The notes: generated by a model not told the origin, from the sequence alone. 64,000 nt of DNA from Rhodotorula mucilaginosa (GCA_034406715.1 CP137866.1:372001-436000); one strand, 5' to 3'; numbered from the stretch's first letter, positions 1 through 13,700 are shown. A program made the numbers and translations.

Positions 1-3000
1 GTGAGTAGAGCGCTCACCGTTTCGAGGTCGTGAAGAGTTCGTGAGGGTTCTTCGTAAGCTTGGCGAACGTCCGGATGGACATTGGCGAGGATGTCGCGCG
101 AGCTCCCGAGCAGGCGTTCCGTAGCTGACGGCTCCGCGTCCGCGCGAAGACGGGAGCTTGGCGGCGCTTCGGCTGCGACGACCGCGGCCAAAACGTCAAA
201 GCCGTAATCGGCGGGGTAGACGACCACCGGTGCGCGGTGATTGGAAGTTGCGGACGAGGCAGGCGTGTAGCCATGCGAGTGGGCATGGGAAGGAGTGACG
301 GGCGTCGACAACTGGTCCGTCGCGGTCGAGTTCGAGTTGGCGGACGAGATTGACGCGAGGGAAGACTTTTGCCGATGCTGTCCAGATCCGGCGCCAGCGC
401 CGGCGTGCCGATGCGGATCACTCATGATCTGCTCGATTGAAGGCGAGTCGCTCATCTTCTTGTCGCCGACGGGTGATCGTCGACCGCCCATTGCAGAAGC
501 CGAGCGGGCAGCGACATTGACGGGCGAGAACCGTCCACTGCCGGTCCCTTCGCCGCTCGAGTCGATGTATGACCTCGGTCGCTGACCAGCGGTAGGCGAA
601 GCAGCGCGACGGGCCTTGTCTTCACGGACGCGAGCGAGAACTCGGTCGAGTCGGTCCTGGAGAGACTGGTCGAGACCGTCCGGTGACCGCGCTCTCGGTT
701 CCGTTCCAGCGGCGCTGAAAGGTTCGTCGAGACGAGAAGGCGAGCGAGCGCTACGGTTCGACGACGACGGCGGAGTTATCCCGACATCCGCGCTCCGGAG
801 CTCGGCGAGGGCGCGCTCGTCCTCGTCCATGCCGTTGGAACCCGGGGCGGCGAGTGGCGTCGGCATCGGACTGAGAGACGTCTGCGCAGTGCGGAAAGAT
901 TCGGCGTCCGTGGTCGTTGCGGTAGAGACGCCGCGAGTGAGAGTGTCTGTTGGACGCACGCCCAGACCGACGAGCGCTTCCGGACGAAGGTCGGACTCGG
1001 TACTGTCCTCACCCATGAGTGAGTAGCGGAACTCGTCGGCGCTCGGCTCGTCAGCACGCAAGGTCGTCTGCGAATGGTCGGTGACGTCCTCCTCCCGCGA
1101 CGCGACGAGCAAGGCGCGCTGATTCGCTTGACTCGCCGCCCGCTGCGCCGCAATCAGTTCGCGCGGAGTAGGTTGGGGTCCACTCGGTTCGGCGGGCCGA
1201 GGCGATACCGTTTCCAGTGACGCTCTCTGACGCTGCTGCAGCTGGTCGAGCTCATCGACCGTTTGAGGCAGTACGCCACGAGTCAGCGAGCTCCGGTTAG
1301 GCGAACGACGAATGACGAAGACTGGGTCGGAGGGCTGAATGTCGCTAGCGGCGCCGAGGATGAGACCGGCATCAGCAGATTGGCGGCGGAACTCTCTCGA
1401 GGACCGGTCGTAAGCCTTGAAGGCCGGCGGAGTCGAGTAAGCGTCGAGCAATTTGCCCGATGACGGCAGGAACGATTCTGTGAGACCGCGAGATTAGTTA
1501 ACCGGATCAGCTTCACGAAAGAGGGAGAAGACTCACCCTTTCCGTCTTTCTCGACCGCGAGACTGTACTTGACCCGCATAGCGGAGCGCCGACGAGACAG
1601 GCGATCCTCGACCTCATCTCCTCCGTCGACGACGCCGTCGCTGATACCGAAGCGATCGAGCGCCGTCTCGACGACTTCGCTGACGTTGGCGTTGCGCGGG
1701 AAGAAGAGAATCCGCTGCCGCGGTTCAGAGACGGATTCGAGCGGCTCAGAGCCGCTGCGGTGCTGCCGCTCGACGAGGAGAGCTTTGGGAATCACGGCTT
1801 CGCTGTGAGGATCGAAGGCGACGTTGTCGGGCAGGTCCGATGGGTGCAAGATCAGTCGAACGGCGAAGCGATATGACGGACCGGCCGTGATCGAAGTGCC
1901 GAGCGAAGAGTTTGCGGTGTGGCCGGCATCCTCGTCGCTGCGAGGACCGCCAAGCTCCCCTGCCTGAACTTCCGACCCGCCCGTCCGCTCGAGATCAAAG
2001 CTGGCCTGGGCGCCGGCGCGACGGTGCAGGTAGAATTTGACCGCCGAGTCGTCGCTCCAATCGCCGACGCCGGATCGCGTGATGGCCGGGTTGAGCGTCA
2101 GATTGCTCGAGATCGAGTTGATGCTGCCAATGGACGAACGCCTGACATTCGGCGGCAGCGCGAGTCCGTCGTTGCTCGTTCGCTCGGAAAGCTCCTCAAA
2201 GATCTCGAGCGGTCGTTCCGATTCGTGGAGCGGTCGCTCATCGCCGCCGAGTTCCTTGACCGTCAGGTAGAAGTCGTCCGGTCGCAGATTGGACGACGTC
2301 AAGCGGAAACGCTGCATCGCTTGCTTGACCAGTTCAGACGAGCTCGTCGACTGGTTGAGCAAGACCGTCTTGAAGGTCGCGTCCGAGTCGACGTTCTCGC
2401 CCGCAAAGACGCGCATGACACTCAACAGCGGAACTTCGACGCCGGACACATTCGGCGAGCCGAGCAAACTGCCGGGGCGCGTCCTCTGCGGCGGAGCCAA
2501 CGTCGAAGGCGAGTTGAGCGCGCTGTTGCCGAGACCGGCCGACGAGCCGAGCATGGAAGCGGGATGACTGAGCAGCGACAACGAGTTGCGGTTGCTGTTG
2601 GTCGATCCGCTCGCGCTCAGTCGCTGAGCCTGCTGCGAGGACGGGCTCGCGTCCCGGTACGAGCCCTGACTCATGACCAACCCGCCGGGCATGCCCCGCG
2701 GCGTCATCGTGTTGGTGACATCGCCCGGTGCGCGCGAGACGCCATACTGCTGGTACAGCGCCTGCTTCGCTTCGATCTCTTGCTGTCGGAGAGCGGCGTC
2801 GGTCGAAAACATGGACTCGGCGGTCGAATGCGAGCCGGCAGAGCGCGATGGGTGACTCGCGGTGGCGGAGCGATCGGTCGAAGAACGGAAGCCGGACGGG
2901 CTGCCCGAGCTGCTGCGTCGCAGAGCCGCGCCGCCAGACGAAGTCGAGCTGCGCAGGCTCTCCTCGGACGTGCGGCCTTCGCTCGGACCGCCTGCAGTGG

Positions 3001-5417
3001 GAGCCGCATCGTCCTTGCCGCTGCTGCCCTTCTTCTTCTTGTCTTTCTTGCGGAACAAGCCGAGGATACCGCCGCTGCTCTTGCGCTTCTTCTCAGAACC
3101 AGGGTCTGCGCCGTCGCCGCCGCCATTCGAAGAACGTCGCGAATTGGTGCTGTCGCCGAGTGCATCGCCGAGGTCCTCGTCGTGCAGATCGGGCGTCTCA
3201 AAGTTGCCGCCTTCGGGTACCGCAGCTTGTTGCTGCGCCATCTGAGCCTGTTGCCGCTGCCGCTGCTGCTGCATCTGGAGCTGCTGGTCCTCGTACAACT
3301 GCTGCTGGCGCTGCGCGTCGGCGACGACCCGTTCGTAAATGAGGTCTTCGCCGGCTTGCTTGGTCGGCTGCAGCATCCGGTTGTACCTCGGATCCCGCGG
3401 GTCGACAATCTCGACGCCGCGGACGGTCCGCTTCGGCCGATCAGCGGCGGGGGCTGCTGCTCCCGTTGCAAGCTGACCAGCCTGCCCGGACGCGACCGGT
3501 CCACGATATGGTCCGTTCGCCGCGGCCGCCGCCGCCGACTCTTCATCTCGCGCGATTACCGGCGTGGCCGAGAGTTTCTTCGTTGGCGCTTGCGGGTCGA
3601 GGATCTCGTTCTCGTCGAATTGGCGCGAGCGAGTCGAACTCGCGAGTGAAGACGATAACGGACCCGTCGTCGTCGTGAGCGAGCGGGAAGGGTCGGTCGA
3701 CGCCTCGGTGCCAGTGAAAGCGTCGGGGCCCGTTGGGAAACCGATGCCGAGACCTGCTGCCTTTGGTGCAGCAGACGACGACGACGACTGCGGCGCAGAT
3801 GACGAGAGGGACCTATTGGCCGGACTGAGCGGTCTCCTCGCATCTGCATTCGACTCGAGCGCATCCATCGTGGCGTCTGCGAGCGCGCCCACCGGTCGAG
3901 CGAGCCCTCCTCCAGGCATGAGCGCCGCCGGGATATCGCGAGGCGGCGAAGACGACGCCGCAGCAGCAGCCGCCACATCATTGTTGCCGCTGCTGAGCAC
4001 CAGAGTTGCGCTGTCGTCCTCCTGTTCGGCGTCTTCGACGTCGGCGTCGTCCTCGTCGGGGAACGGCTCGCGTCCGGTGGCGTGCTGCTCCTCCTCTTCT
4101 GAGAAACCCGACTCGACTTCGTCTCGACGACCGTGTCGTCGCTGCTGTCCCTGCACATCCCCCTCCTCCTCCGCCGCATCAAAGTCGTCGTCCCGGAACT
4201 CGGGCCGGCCTTCCTCGTCGTGATCGGCGTATTCGCGATCGCCCTCAGCCGCATTCTCTTCCTCGTCCATGTAGCCATCCTCCAGCTCTTCTCCATCCTC
4301 CTCCTCCTCCTCCTCGCTCGTCAAGCCCGTGGCCGAGTGAGCGTAGTACGTCGGCGCCGTGAACAGGACGGTTTTCGCTTTCCGACTCGGAGGACGAGGC
4401 GCTCCCGTCATTGTGGAATCGTCAGGCGAGCCGTACTCGTCATGCTGTGGCGGAGGAGAAATGTTGCGCGGGTGATCCTTGTGCGAGGGCGAGGCGGGGA
4501 TGCCTTTCGAGTAGGGATGCCGGGACTCGTGCGGGTGCGGTTGCTCGGACGGAGGAATCCGGCCGGCAAAGCGAGTCTGGGCGGACGAAGAGGACGGTCC
4601 CGTCAAGACGTCGTGTTGAGTCGCCGTCGTCAACTGTGAGCGTGGATTGGGCCCAGAATGCACTTGTCAGCGTCCGGCCCCCGAAGACTTTGGAGGGGTT
4701 TAAAGTTGAAAAGGAGGTGAAAAGGTAAGGACGGTCGCTCACATCGACGTTGCGGTGCTTGTTGAGCCTCGCGAGTCGCTCCCAGGGCGTCTCGATGTTC
4801 TCGGCGGGGATGTAGCCAATCGCCTGAGTCTTGAGGACTCGGACGAGCCACCAGTACGAGTTGCTGTCGTCGAGCAAGAGGAGTTTGTCGCCCTTGACGA
4901 CGCTCGCCTGTCCGTCGACGGTGGCGAGAAAGGTGTGCAGGGCGTAGACGAGGTTGAAATCGATGTCGTCGTCCGGGATCGACGGTGAAGACGAGAGCGA
5001 GTCGCTGAATTCGCCGGCCGCGTCTTCTTCTTCCTCCTCCTCGTCTTCTTCCTCGTCCATCTCTTCGTCTCCTTCGGGGTGGCGCATTTCCCGGTCGCCG
5101 TCATGGTGGTGATGCATCATGATCTCGTCTCGGTGCTCGTGGCCGAGTCCGTTCGAAGCCGCGTAGTGGTACATGTGTTGTCCCTGCCCCTGGAGCGCCT
5201 GCGCGACCTCGTCGTCCGACCCTTCTGCGTCCATCTCGTCGTCGAGAGCATCATGCTCGTCTCCGTGACCGTGGTAGTCCTCCCTGAAGCCCTGTAACGA
5301 CGGTGTGCCCGAATGAAGCGGGCCGAGATTGCTGGGATTCCGGAGCGAGCGAGTCGGCTGTCGGACTTCTCCATAGCCGTGACCTTGCGCTCCGCCGTAG
5401 CTCCTCGGTTCCTGCAT
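1..5417 (-). CDS. BUD14: BUD14/Tea4-like SH3 and RA-domain PP1 regulator (3' end outside window)
   Basis: Likely exons (minus strand): 5417-4743, 4633-1537 and 1477-18. A donor (GTGAGC) at 17 leads into an intron that leaves the window, so the C-terminus is missing; at least 1,744 residues are visible. An acidic, His-rich N-terminus precedes an SH3 domain (about residues 156-208) followed by ETPWERLARLNKHRN, the SH3 exit sequence of budding-yeast Bud14 and fission-yeast Tea4. KTVLF (about 312-316, nt 4375-4361) fits the RVxF PP1-docking consensus, as in Bud14 (KSVSF). A Ras-association-like domain lies near residues 960-1040 and a second ubiquitin-like segment near 1143-1255; the rest is Ser/Pro-rich and disordered. 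In yeasts these proteins bring PP1 to cell tips to control polarity and formins. Start: first ATG in frame (5417). The SH3 and docking motif make the family assignment strong; the RA domains are less certain. Confidence 0.82.
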
Positions 5418-5740
5418 GGCCACACTCGTGTCCGCCTAGCTGTGACCTGGTACGCACGAGAAGGGCGCGAGCGGAGGCGGACGCGTTTGGGTCGCGTGTT
5501 TGTCGTCCGAACGGATCACGTCGATTCCCTCGACCTGCGAGTGGTGGAACCGGCGACTCGGGTCACGCTGTGCTTCGAGTTCTGCGCGTTCCTGTCCTGC
5601 CTTCTGCACCGCCCAGCTCGAGTGTAGAGCGCAGGAGAGAGGCGAGTCGATGACGCGCGGAAGCAGCAGCAGAATTCGAGGTGCTTCCGCGTCAACTCTT
5701 CCCCTGTCTCTACGCACACACTCACTTGCAAGGAGCGAGG
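5418..5740. promoter_or_regulatory. Shared divergent promoter, BUD14 / WBP11
   Basis: This stretch of 323 bp separates the divergent starts of the BUD14-like gene and WBP11, so it must hold both promoters and 5' leaders. I see no clear TATA box and no gene of its own; it is moderately rich in Cys/Arg-type codon noise on both strands but has no consistent splice-linked reading frame. Confidence 0.5.
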
Positions 5741-7578
5741 ATGGCCAAGTCGTCCAACCCGGTCGATGCGCACCGGAAAGCGCAGCGGAAACAGGAACTC
5801 AAACGGAACAAGCAGAAGCGAGAACACACGCGCGAAATCTCGACCGTCAAAAAGGACACTCGCCGTGCGTACACGAGCGCCGTGCGGTTTGAACGTGTAG
5901 CAGGAGCACTGCTGATGTATCGTCGCGTGCAGCTATCGAGGCCGAAGTCCGCCAGCTGAGCCAGCAGGCGCAAAAAGGCCCGCTCTCCAAGGACGACAAG
6001 GACCAACTCGCTCATCTCAAGAGCGAACTCGCCCGCATCAACAAAGCAAAGCACGAGTGTACGTACACAGCGCTTAAAGTCAGGAGTTCGGCGCGCACTG
6101 ACCCGCCATACTGCCTTCGCAGACGTCGAAGCGCATCCCGAACACCGCAAATACGTCTTCCCCGAACGGCCAGAAGATGCCGCCCGCAACCAGCAAGACG
6201 CAGACTCGACGCCCGGATTGTACGACAAGAACGGTCGGCTGAAGCATCCCGAACGGAGCTTGTACTATGACCCCGTCTTCAACCCGTACGGAGCGCCCCC
6301 GCCAGGAATGCCCTATCGAGAAAAGCGTGCGTAGTCTTCGCCTCTCTGCCCTCTTGCGCTCTTCCGGAGCGGGGACAGTGTACTGACGTGAATGTGCGTC
6401 TGTGTGATGTGCAGCTGAGTACGCGCTGGCGAGAATGGGGCCGACACCAGAAGAGATCGCCGCATTCCGACCTGTCGGAGCAGAAGGTCTGCCCTCCGCC
6501 CTTTCTCCTGCTGAGAACCCTGCTCGATCTGACAAGAAAGTACTTTCCTCGCGCAACAGAATCGGATAATGACGAGGACGAAGACGAAGACGACGATGAT
6601 GATGATGACATTGCCATGCCTGCCGGTCCTCCTCCTGGCGCAGCCAGTGCGGACGGTCGAGCCAAGCAGGACAACGCCGAATCTGACGACGACAGCAGCG
6701 ACTCCGACGAAGACGATGAAGACGACATTCCGTTACCCCCCGGTCCTCCCCCTCCTCGCCCTGATCAACCCTCAACTCTATCCGCCGGCCCCGCTCGTCA
6801 CACCGTCGCGATCGCCCGTCCCTCCGGTTTCCCGCCTCACTCTCTCCCTCCGCGACCCAATTTCCAGCCTCCTCCTCCTCCTCCTCTGCCGCCGGCGGGA
6901 AGACCTCCTCATCACGGACCGAAAAACCCTCGATTGCCAGCTCGGCCACCTCCGGCTGGATCGCACATGTTTGACCCGCTCAACACGGACGGAGGCCCGA
7001 ATCGCGCATACCAGCAAGGCGGTCAAGGACGCGGATCGTTCGGACCCGTGCTGCCGCAAGGTGGGATGCCTCCGCCTCCTCCACCGTTGCCACCGGCACC
7101 GTCCGGTCCGTCACCGTTCTTTGCCGTCCCGGGCGCTCAACCTGCCGCCGTTGCCTCGGCAACTCTTTCTTCTGCGCACCCGATCGCGAGCGCGGGCGCA
7201 ACGATCTCTGCAGCGCCGCAGTTGCGAGACCTCAAGAAGGAAGCGACGGCGTTCGTGCCCCTCGCGATGCGGAAAAAGATGAAGCAACAACAAGCGACTC
7301 TCGCCAAGGCGGGACTTTCTTCGATCAATGCGGCACGAGGAGCTACGAACGACGAAGGAACCGGCGACGGCGGTGGTGAGGTCGACGGCGGAGAAGAAGG
7401 CGGAGGGGCACCGCAGCGGAAACGGACCCTGATGGACGAGATGCGAGAGCGAGGGATCGGCGCATCAGGCGCTGCAGCTCGCGGACCATCTCAGGCGGGT
7501 GGCAACGCTTCAAGCAAGGATGACGCGCAGGTCGACGACTACGAGCGCTTCCGAGAAGAGATGGCGGACCTCCTTTGA
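5741..7578 (+). CDS. WBP11: WBP11-type splicing factor
   Basis: Five exons (5741-5864, 5933-6058, 6123-6326, 6415-6486, 6560-7578) join in phase to 514 residues. The N-terminus (MAKSSNPVDAHRKAQRKQE, later VKKDTR) and the following charged helix, ending in PERSLYYDPVFNPYGAPPPG, form the Wbp11 domain. An acidic run and several PPGPPP tracts follow. The C-terminus DDYERFREEMADLL matches the conserved end of the family. In animals WBP11 (SIPP1/Npw38BP) is a nuclear spliceosome-associated protein that binds WW domains through its proline tracts and binds PP1. The intron at 6487-6559 has a weak GTCTGC donor, but it is required: the unspliced frame runs into a stop and the spliced phase fits. It shares a divergent promoter with the BUD14-like gene. 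Confidence 0.9.
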
Positions 7579-7730
7579 GATTAACGACTCTTGCTTTCCG
7601 CGCTTCAGGTCACATTTTCCTCCGTTCTCGAAGGCACTTGTTGTTACATGCATCTACTACCTCAGACCGATCCGCGGTGACTACGTCCATGCGGCGACAT
7701 TCTTCGGGCGTGAGAAGGTCCGCGACCGTG

Positions 7731-10700
7731 TTACGGCGAGCGCGCGGGAGTCTGTGCATGATGAGACCGAACATGGGCGTGCGGCAAAGGGCATCTCGAA
7801 CGAGAACCGGAACTGGCGCGGGAATTGGAGCGGGAACGAGAGTGGGAGTCGGAGCTGGAACGAGGGCGAGAGCGAGAGCGAGGGGGCGATTTGAGAGCAG
7901 CGAGCGCTTTCGCGCGCTCTCTTCCGCGTTGCTCTTCAGCTTCTTGGTCGTCCTCCCAGTCGGAATCCGTGTGGACTCCCGAGTCTCGACCAACGGACGC
8001 AGTCGACGACCGATGATGATGGCCGTGGCTCGCCCCCGCAAGAGCATGATGCGCGCGACCGGCGCCGTGAGGAGTGGACGGCTTCGGACTGGATGTTCGA
8101 GTGTGAGCGTGGCTGTGAGGTCGGCGCCAGCCCGCATGGGTATGGTGATGCTTCGAGGAGGAGGAATGCGGCGAAGAAGATCGCGAGTGACGACGAGATT
8201 CGTCCATCGCAAGCTGCGGGCGCTCCGGGTGCTTGGAGTCCTGGGCGTCTTGATCTTCCCACTCCGAGTCGGTGCCTACGTCGCTGTGATCGCCCTGGGA
8301 CGAACTGTCGGCGTGACCATCTTGCCGAGGATGCGCGAGATGGATGGGGCTTGTCTCGGCAGGATGATGGGTCGAGCCATCGGCAGCGAAGGGCGACGAG
8401 AGGTGGTGGCTAACGAGGTGATGGTGCTCCGACGATTTGACGTGCGCCGAGTGTGCGGCGTGATGCGCCGACGTCGGCATCGACTCGTGGTGGCTGTCTC
8501 GACGCTCGAGGACATGCGGATGTTCGTGGGCGTGATGGCGAGGCGTAGGGGTATAGTGCCGCTTTCGGCGCCCGAAGCGTGTCCGGGGTGCCTCCTTCGT
8601 GCGCTGACGAGCTTGCTCTTCGCGCCGCTGCCGTGCGAGGGCGTCGAGCGCGGCTGGACTATCGACTCGAGCGTGAGTGAGCGCTTCCAGCCTATTTTGC
8701 TCACGCTGGCGTTGACGTTGTTCTTCGCGCTCTTGGTTTCGACGCTGCCTGCGAGCTTGAGCGGCACTTTGCGCCTCCGACTTGCGTCTCGCCTTCTCGG
8801 CCTTCTCCTCCTCGATCTCGGCTTCGTGGCGAGCTCGCTCTTCGCCGTGCAGCGCAGCGAGGCGTTTTTGGCGGTCCTGCCACGCTCGACGTTTCTCCGC
8901 GCGAGCAGAGGCTTTTTGCTCCGACTTGGCTTTCCGGCGCGCCTGTTGTTCGTGCTCGGCGGCGACGGCGCCTCGGACCTTCGCATCCGCTCTCTGGCGA
9001 CGAGCGGCTTTCGCTGCGGCCGCTTCTTGTTTCCTGCGGCGGCGCTGGTCTTGAACTGCGCGGTCATGAGCGGCGTGCTCCTGCAGGCGCTGACTTTCGG
9101 CCTCGTGAAATTGTCTGCGGTGCGCGACGCGTTCCGGCTCCGGAAGGCCAGCAACTGTCTGCTCGTGTTGATGCAATCGTTCTCGCGATGAACGGCGCCG
9201 GTGTTCGTCCTTGAGCTGGGCGGCGCTCGCCTGCGCATGTTCTTCGGCCGCCCGTCGGCGATTCTCTCTGTCTTCTCGGCGTTCCTGCTCCGATTGGCGA
9301 TGACGACTCAAGACGGCTCGATTCTGCGAATCGAAGTGCTTGTGCTTGTGCTCATGGGCAGCAAGTTTCTCATGCGCGCGGTGAAGTCGAAGCTGCCGAG
9401 TTGCGACTTCGTCTTGCAAGGTGGGAGAGTCGGGTTCCGAAGCGAGTTTCGCCTCCGACTCGGCGGCTTCGGCTCGTCGCTGATGGTGCTTCTGCCTTCG
9501 AGACTCGGGAAGCGCCGACGAGCGCCGATGGTCTGTAGAAGGTGATCAGCGCGGGGTTGAAGATGTTAGAGAAGAAATCTGGCTTACGGCGAATGATCGC
9601 TGCCGCGTGTTCGTCCGTTCCCGCGACAGCCTGCTGGAGCTCATCATGGGACTGCTCGTAGCGCACTCGGAGGTGTACGTGGCGGTTCTGTCGCTTTGCC
9701 TCGAGATGGGCTCGCTTCGCGGCTTCGAGCTTCTCAACATGCTTCCGCAGGAGGGCCTTGCGCTGGTCCGCACTGATCGAAGTGCTCTGCTGAGTCTCCC
9801 ACTGCTCGCGCTTGAGCTGAGACGGGTGTGAACGAGCTTGGTGGGCTCGATCTCGAGCATGTTCGCGTCGCTCTTTCGAGACGCTCTTGCGGCGTGCTGC
9901 CCGAGGAAAATGTCAGTAACGATCATTTGCGTGGAGCGACAGGAGAATCGACTGCACGCTGAGGATCATGTTGCTCGTGCTCGGCGTTTGACGCTCTGGC
10001 GAGAGCATTGCCGTGCCGTTCATGCTGTTTCAGCACTGCGCGGTTTTCGTGTCTGAAGGCGTCGAGACGGGTTTGCGCCGCTTGGACTGCACAAAGAAGA
10101 GATCAGACACTCGGCAAGGTCAAGACTTTGTTTTTGCTAGCTCACGATGTTGGAGAGCTCGAGCATGTTCAGCGGTACCCTCGCTGTGATGTACCTCTTG
10201 CTGCGCGAGATGGACGTCGTGCTTGAGCGCATGACGTTGCTCTCGAGCCTGTGCCAGTCGCAGCGCTTCTTTTGCTGTCCTCAGGTTCTTCTCGGCATGA
10301 TCGAGGCGATCTTGACTCGACGAGGAAGGGTTCTCGCTCGCTTCGCGTTGAGCCTGCTCGAAAACCGCGCGAGCCTCGGCTTCGTGTTGTTTCGCATCGA
10401 TCACGGCGCCTTGAGCCATTCGTGCGCGTTGTTCTCGATCTGTAAAGCTGATGATGAGCACGGGTCGGGTCCGACAGCAGCGCACATTGGCTTACTCGTA
10501 CCGGAGCGAGCATGCTTGCCCTGCAAACCGCGGATGTCCGAGCTTTGACGATGGTGGCGAGTCGGAACATGGCCGTCCGCGTGAGCGTGCGCGTGATGCT
10601 CGTGTTCCCAGACATGCTTTTCGAGGTGCGACGCTGGATCCGCGGTCCGAGGTTCTGCGCGGTGATTTGCTGACTCGCCAAGGACATCCGCAGGCGCGAG

Positions 10701-13700
10701 CGGATGGCTGTGCGCGTCTGCAAAGCAGGATGGTTCAGTCGCCGGCACGACTGCAGGTTCCTGGGTATCCGATGCGGTCACCGGCTTCGGGGAGCTACCC
10801 ACCTTGGCACCTCGGTTGAGGCTGATGCGGCTGTGCGACTCCCTCGTGATGAGACGAGTCTTCTGATGTCCCGCGATCTGGCAATACAGGACGTCAATGT
10901 TTGTCTCGAAGAGCCCATGAGATCTGCGTCGCATCCGTACCGTGTGGAAACGCGAGATGGGCGGCACGGAGCTTCTCCAACTTCTCGCGCTCCCGATTCA
11001 ATCGCTTGTGAAGTTCTGGGTCAGCTGATCGCTGCGCGGCCTGCTCGAGGGCTCTCACATGCTCTTCTCGAGCACGCAGACGGTTTTCGCGAGCCTCGTG
11101 GGCTGCGAGTGTAGCGCGAGAATCTGCAAGAAAGGTCAGATCAGAACCAGGACACCGAACTCTTCGCCCATCCTGTAGTGGAAGCGCTCTCACGATCGGA
11201 TTCGGCTTGGTGCAGTTCTTCCGGCGTCGCCTTGCCTCGGCGGAGATGTTCGAGTCGGAGACGGGTTCCTGCGACGCGATGATTTGGTCAGCAAAATGAA
11301 TAGGGGCGGGAAGATCCGGAGAAGACTGAACGGTGCAGCTCTGCCTTCGCATGCCGATGCTCGAGCTGCGTATGTAGGACTTGGTGGTGGCGATCGGCAT
11401 CCTCCATCTTGCGGTGCGCAGCCTCCGCCTGTTTCCTGATCTCCTCGTCTTCGGGGTGCAATTGAAGCTGCGCCTGGAGTCTTGCATGTTCCGAACGAGC
11501 GCTGACGAGGTGTTGCCGTGCGTGAGCCTCAGCTTCGTGCGCAGCTTGTACTCGTTTGTCGCGATCTGTGAAGGAGGCATTAGTTTTGTTGGATTGAAAG
11601 ATGGCGAGAGTTGACGACAAGCTCACGGTGAGTTGCTTGCAAGTCCTGCAAATGCGCCCTCGCCTTCTCGAGGCGTCTGGTTGCCGACGAGATTTCTTTC
11701 GGCGACGCGTGACCGGCTCGTGCTGCGTGTAGAGCTTCTTCACGTTTGTGCACAATCTGCTCCGCGTGGGATATCGCCAGCGTGCCGGCGTGTACGCGAT
11801 GCTGAAACGAGGTGCCGTGTCGACGCGTCTCCTCCTGCTCTCGCGCATGGCGCTCGGCTTCTTTCGCCTGTTTCAGGTTCGCGGTAGCTTCACGAACGGC
11901 TTCCTCGTCGCGAGGAACCGCATGTTCGGCAGCTCGTAGACGGGAACGAGCCGCCTCGACCAGATCGCGCGCGGCGTGAAGGTGGTCGAGAGCGGAAGAA
12001 TGAACTGTGCAGCAAGTCAAGTCAAGTGGTCAGGCCTTCTGCTGGGACGTCTCGTAGAAGATTGTCAAGCTCACCGTCATTGCGGGCGCATTGCTTGTCA
12101 AGTTCCGTTGCGTGTGGGTCTTGCTCGAGCTCTTCATGCCGTGACAGCAGATCGAGGTGAAGCCGTTCACGCTCCTGAGAGATATGCGACAAACGTTGTT
12201 CAGCGTGTAGCAGTCGCTGTCGAGCTGCATGATCATGTGGATTCTCGGCAGCGACCTTTTTCGCGTGCTCGACTTCAGTGCGAGCTCGCGTGCGAGCAGC
12301 GGCAAGACGGCTCACTGTATCGCAAGGTCAGTTGGCTCGCAGCGACGGAGGGATTGCTATGTGTACTCACATTGTTCAAGGACTCGATTATGCGAGTTCG
12401 GCGAAGCTTCGTCGTCGTCTTCAGTCGGAAAGCACGTTGGTCAGTCCGTTTCCGTTGGGCTCGATCGCGCTCGACTCACGGTCTACCTCTTGAAGGAGTC
12501 TGCGATGGCTTTCTTGCTTGTCTCGAAGGTCTTTCCTTGCCGCTTCGATTTCCGGTTCCGGAGCACCGGTCTTGAGAAGATGCTGCAGGTGACGTTCGGC
12601 GAGCTTGACCTTGTGCTCAGCGACGCGAGCCTGATGCTCTCGGCCTATGAAACTTTTGTCAGCCTGATTCGCGTTCAGATTTTAGTACTGCGCGCACGCA
12701 CCGAGAGGATGTGCGTCCTGTTCGGCTTTGTGCGTCGCATCCTCGCAGTCTCTTAGATGAGCCTCCGCCGCGTCGACATGGAGGCGAGCGGCTTCGACCG
12801 CTTCCTGATCCGGCGGGCTCTGAGCTTCGAGAGCACGCAGATGTTCACGGGCATGGCGAAGCTGGAGGTGCGCCTTGTGCTCCGCTGTGACGGCGTCGAG
12901 GTGATCTACACGCATAAAGAACTCGGGGGGCGGTCAGTGCAAATCGAGTCTTCCCTGGAGCTGTTTGACCTCACTCTTTGCGAGCTTGTGGTCGTCAGTG
13001 TGGCTCGTTAACCTCTCCTTCTCTGCATGCGTTATTCGCTTTTCAGTGATCAGACAGGCAGTGCCTCAAGGGGAAACGGAGACTCACGTTGGGCACGTTC
13101 CTTCTGGTGCTCCTCGATGTCATTAAGCAACACGCGAGCCTCCGAGATCTCCCGCCTTCGGTGCCGGTCGAGACTATTGAGCTCGAGCTCTTGCCGCTCA
13201 TGGAATTGCTGAAGGTACTTGTCTGACCGATTGAGCTCTAGTTAGTCAGCAAGAAGGTTGCCCGAGGAATGCAGAGGTTCTCACCGTAATCCTCGTCCCT
13301 GTTGTGGAGCTCGAGTCAGTCGACATATTTTTCGAGAACACCCATCAGGAATAGTCCGGGAAGCGTACCTCAATCCGAGCTGTTCGGCGGTCGGGTAGGG
13401 AGCAACAGGCCACGCTTCGGCCTCTTCCTGCAGGTGCTGGAGTCTGTAGACACAGCGCAGGGCGTTGCGGAAGGCCTTCGAGTACTGCTCGTCATCGTGA
13501 CGATGTTTCTCAAGCTCAAGCAGGTGTCGCAGAGCCTTGCGGACCTGGTGCCGAGCTAGATTCGACGACAAGTCAGTTCGCAGGCTTCGTCAATCATGTG
13601 AATCGCTCACCTTGGTTGATCTCGTGCTCGGCTTCGTTTTGGCGATGTCTCTGGTAGTCGACTTCTCGATCATCGACAGGACTCGGGTGACGAGGCAATT

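Noticed and set aside
1919-3649. Long plus-strand frame (576 codons) opposite the BUD14-like gene
   Set aside because: It lies antisense to the well-supported SH3/RA gene, is Arg/Leu-rich in the way typical of antisense frames in GC-rich DNA, and has no domain.
6080-6949. Minus-strand frame of 289 codons over WBP11
   Set aside because: Antisense to Asp- and Pro-rich WBP11 exons; no independent support.
7575-9191. Long plus-strand frame (538 codons) opposite the last exon of the giant gene
   Set aside because: Antisense shadow of an Arg/His/Ala-rich coiled-coil exon; it has no start context or domain and would overlap the end of WBP11.
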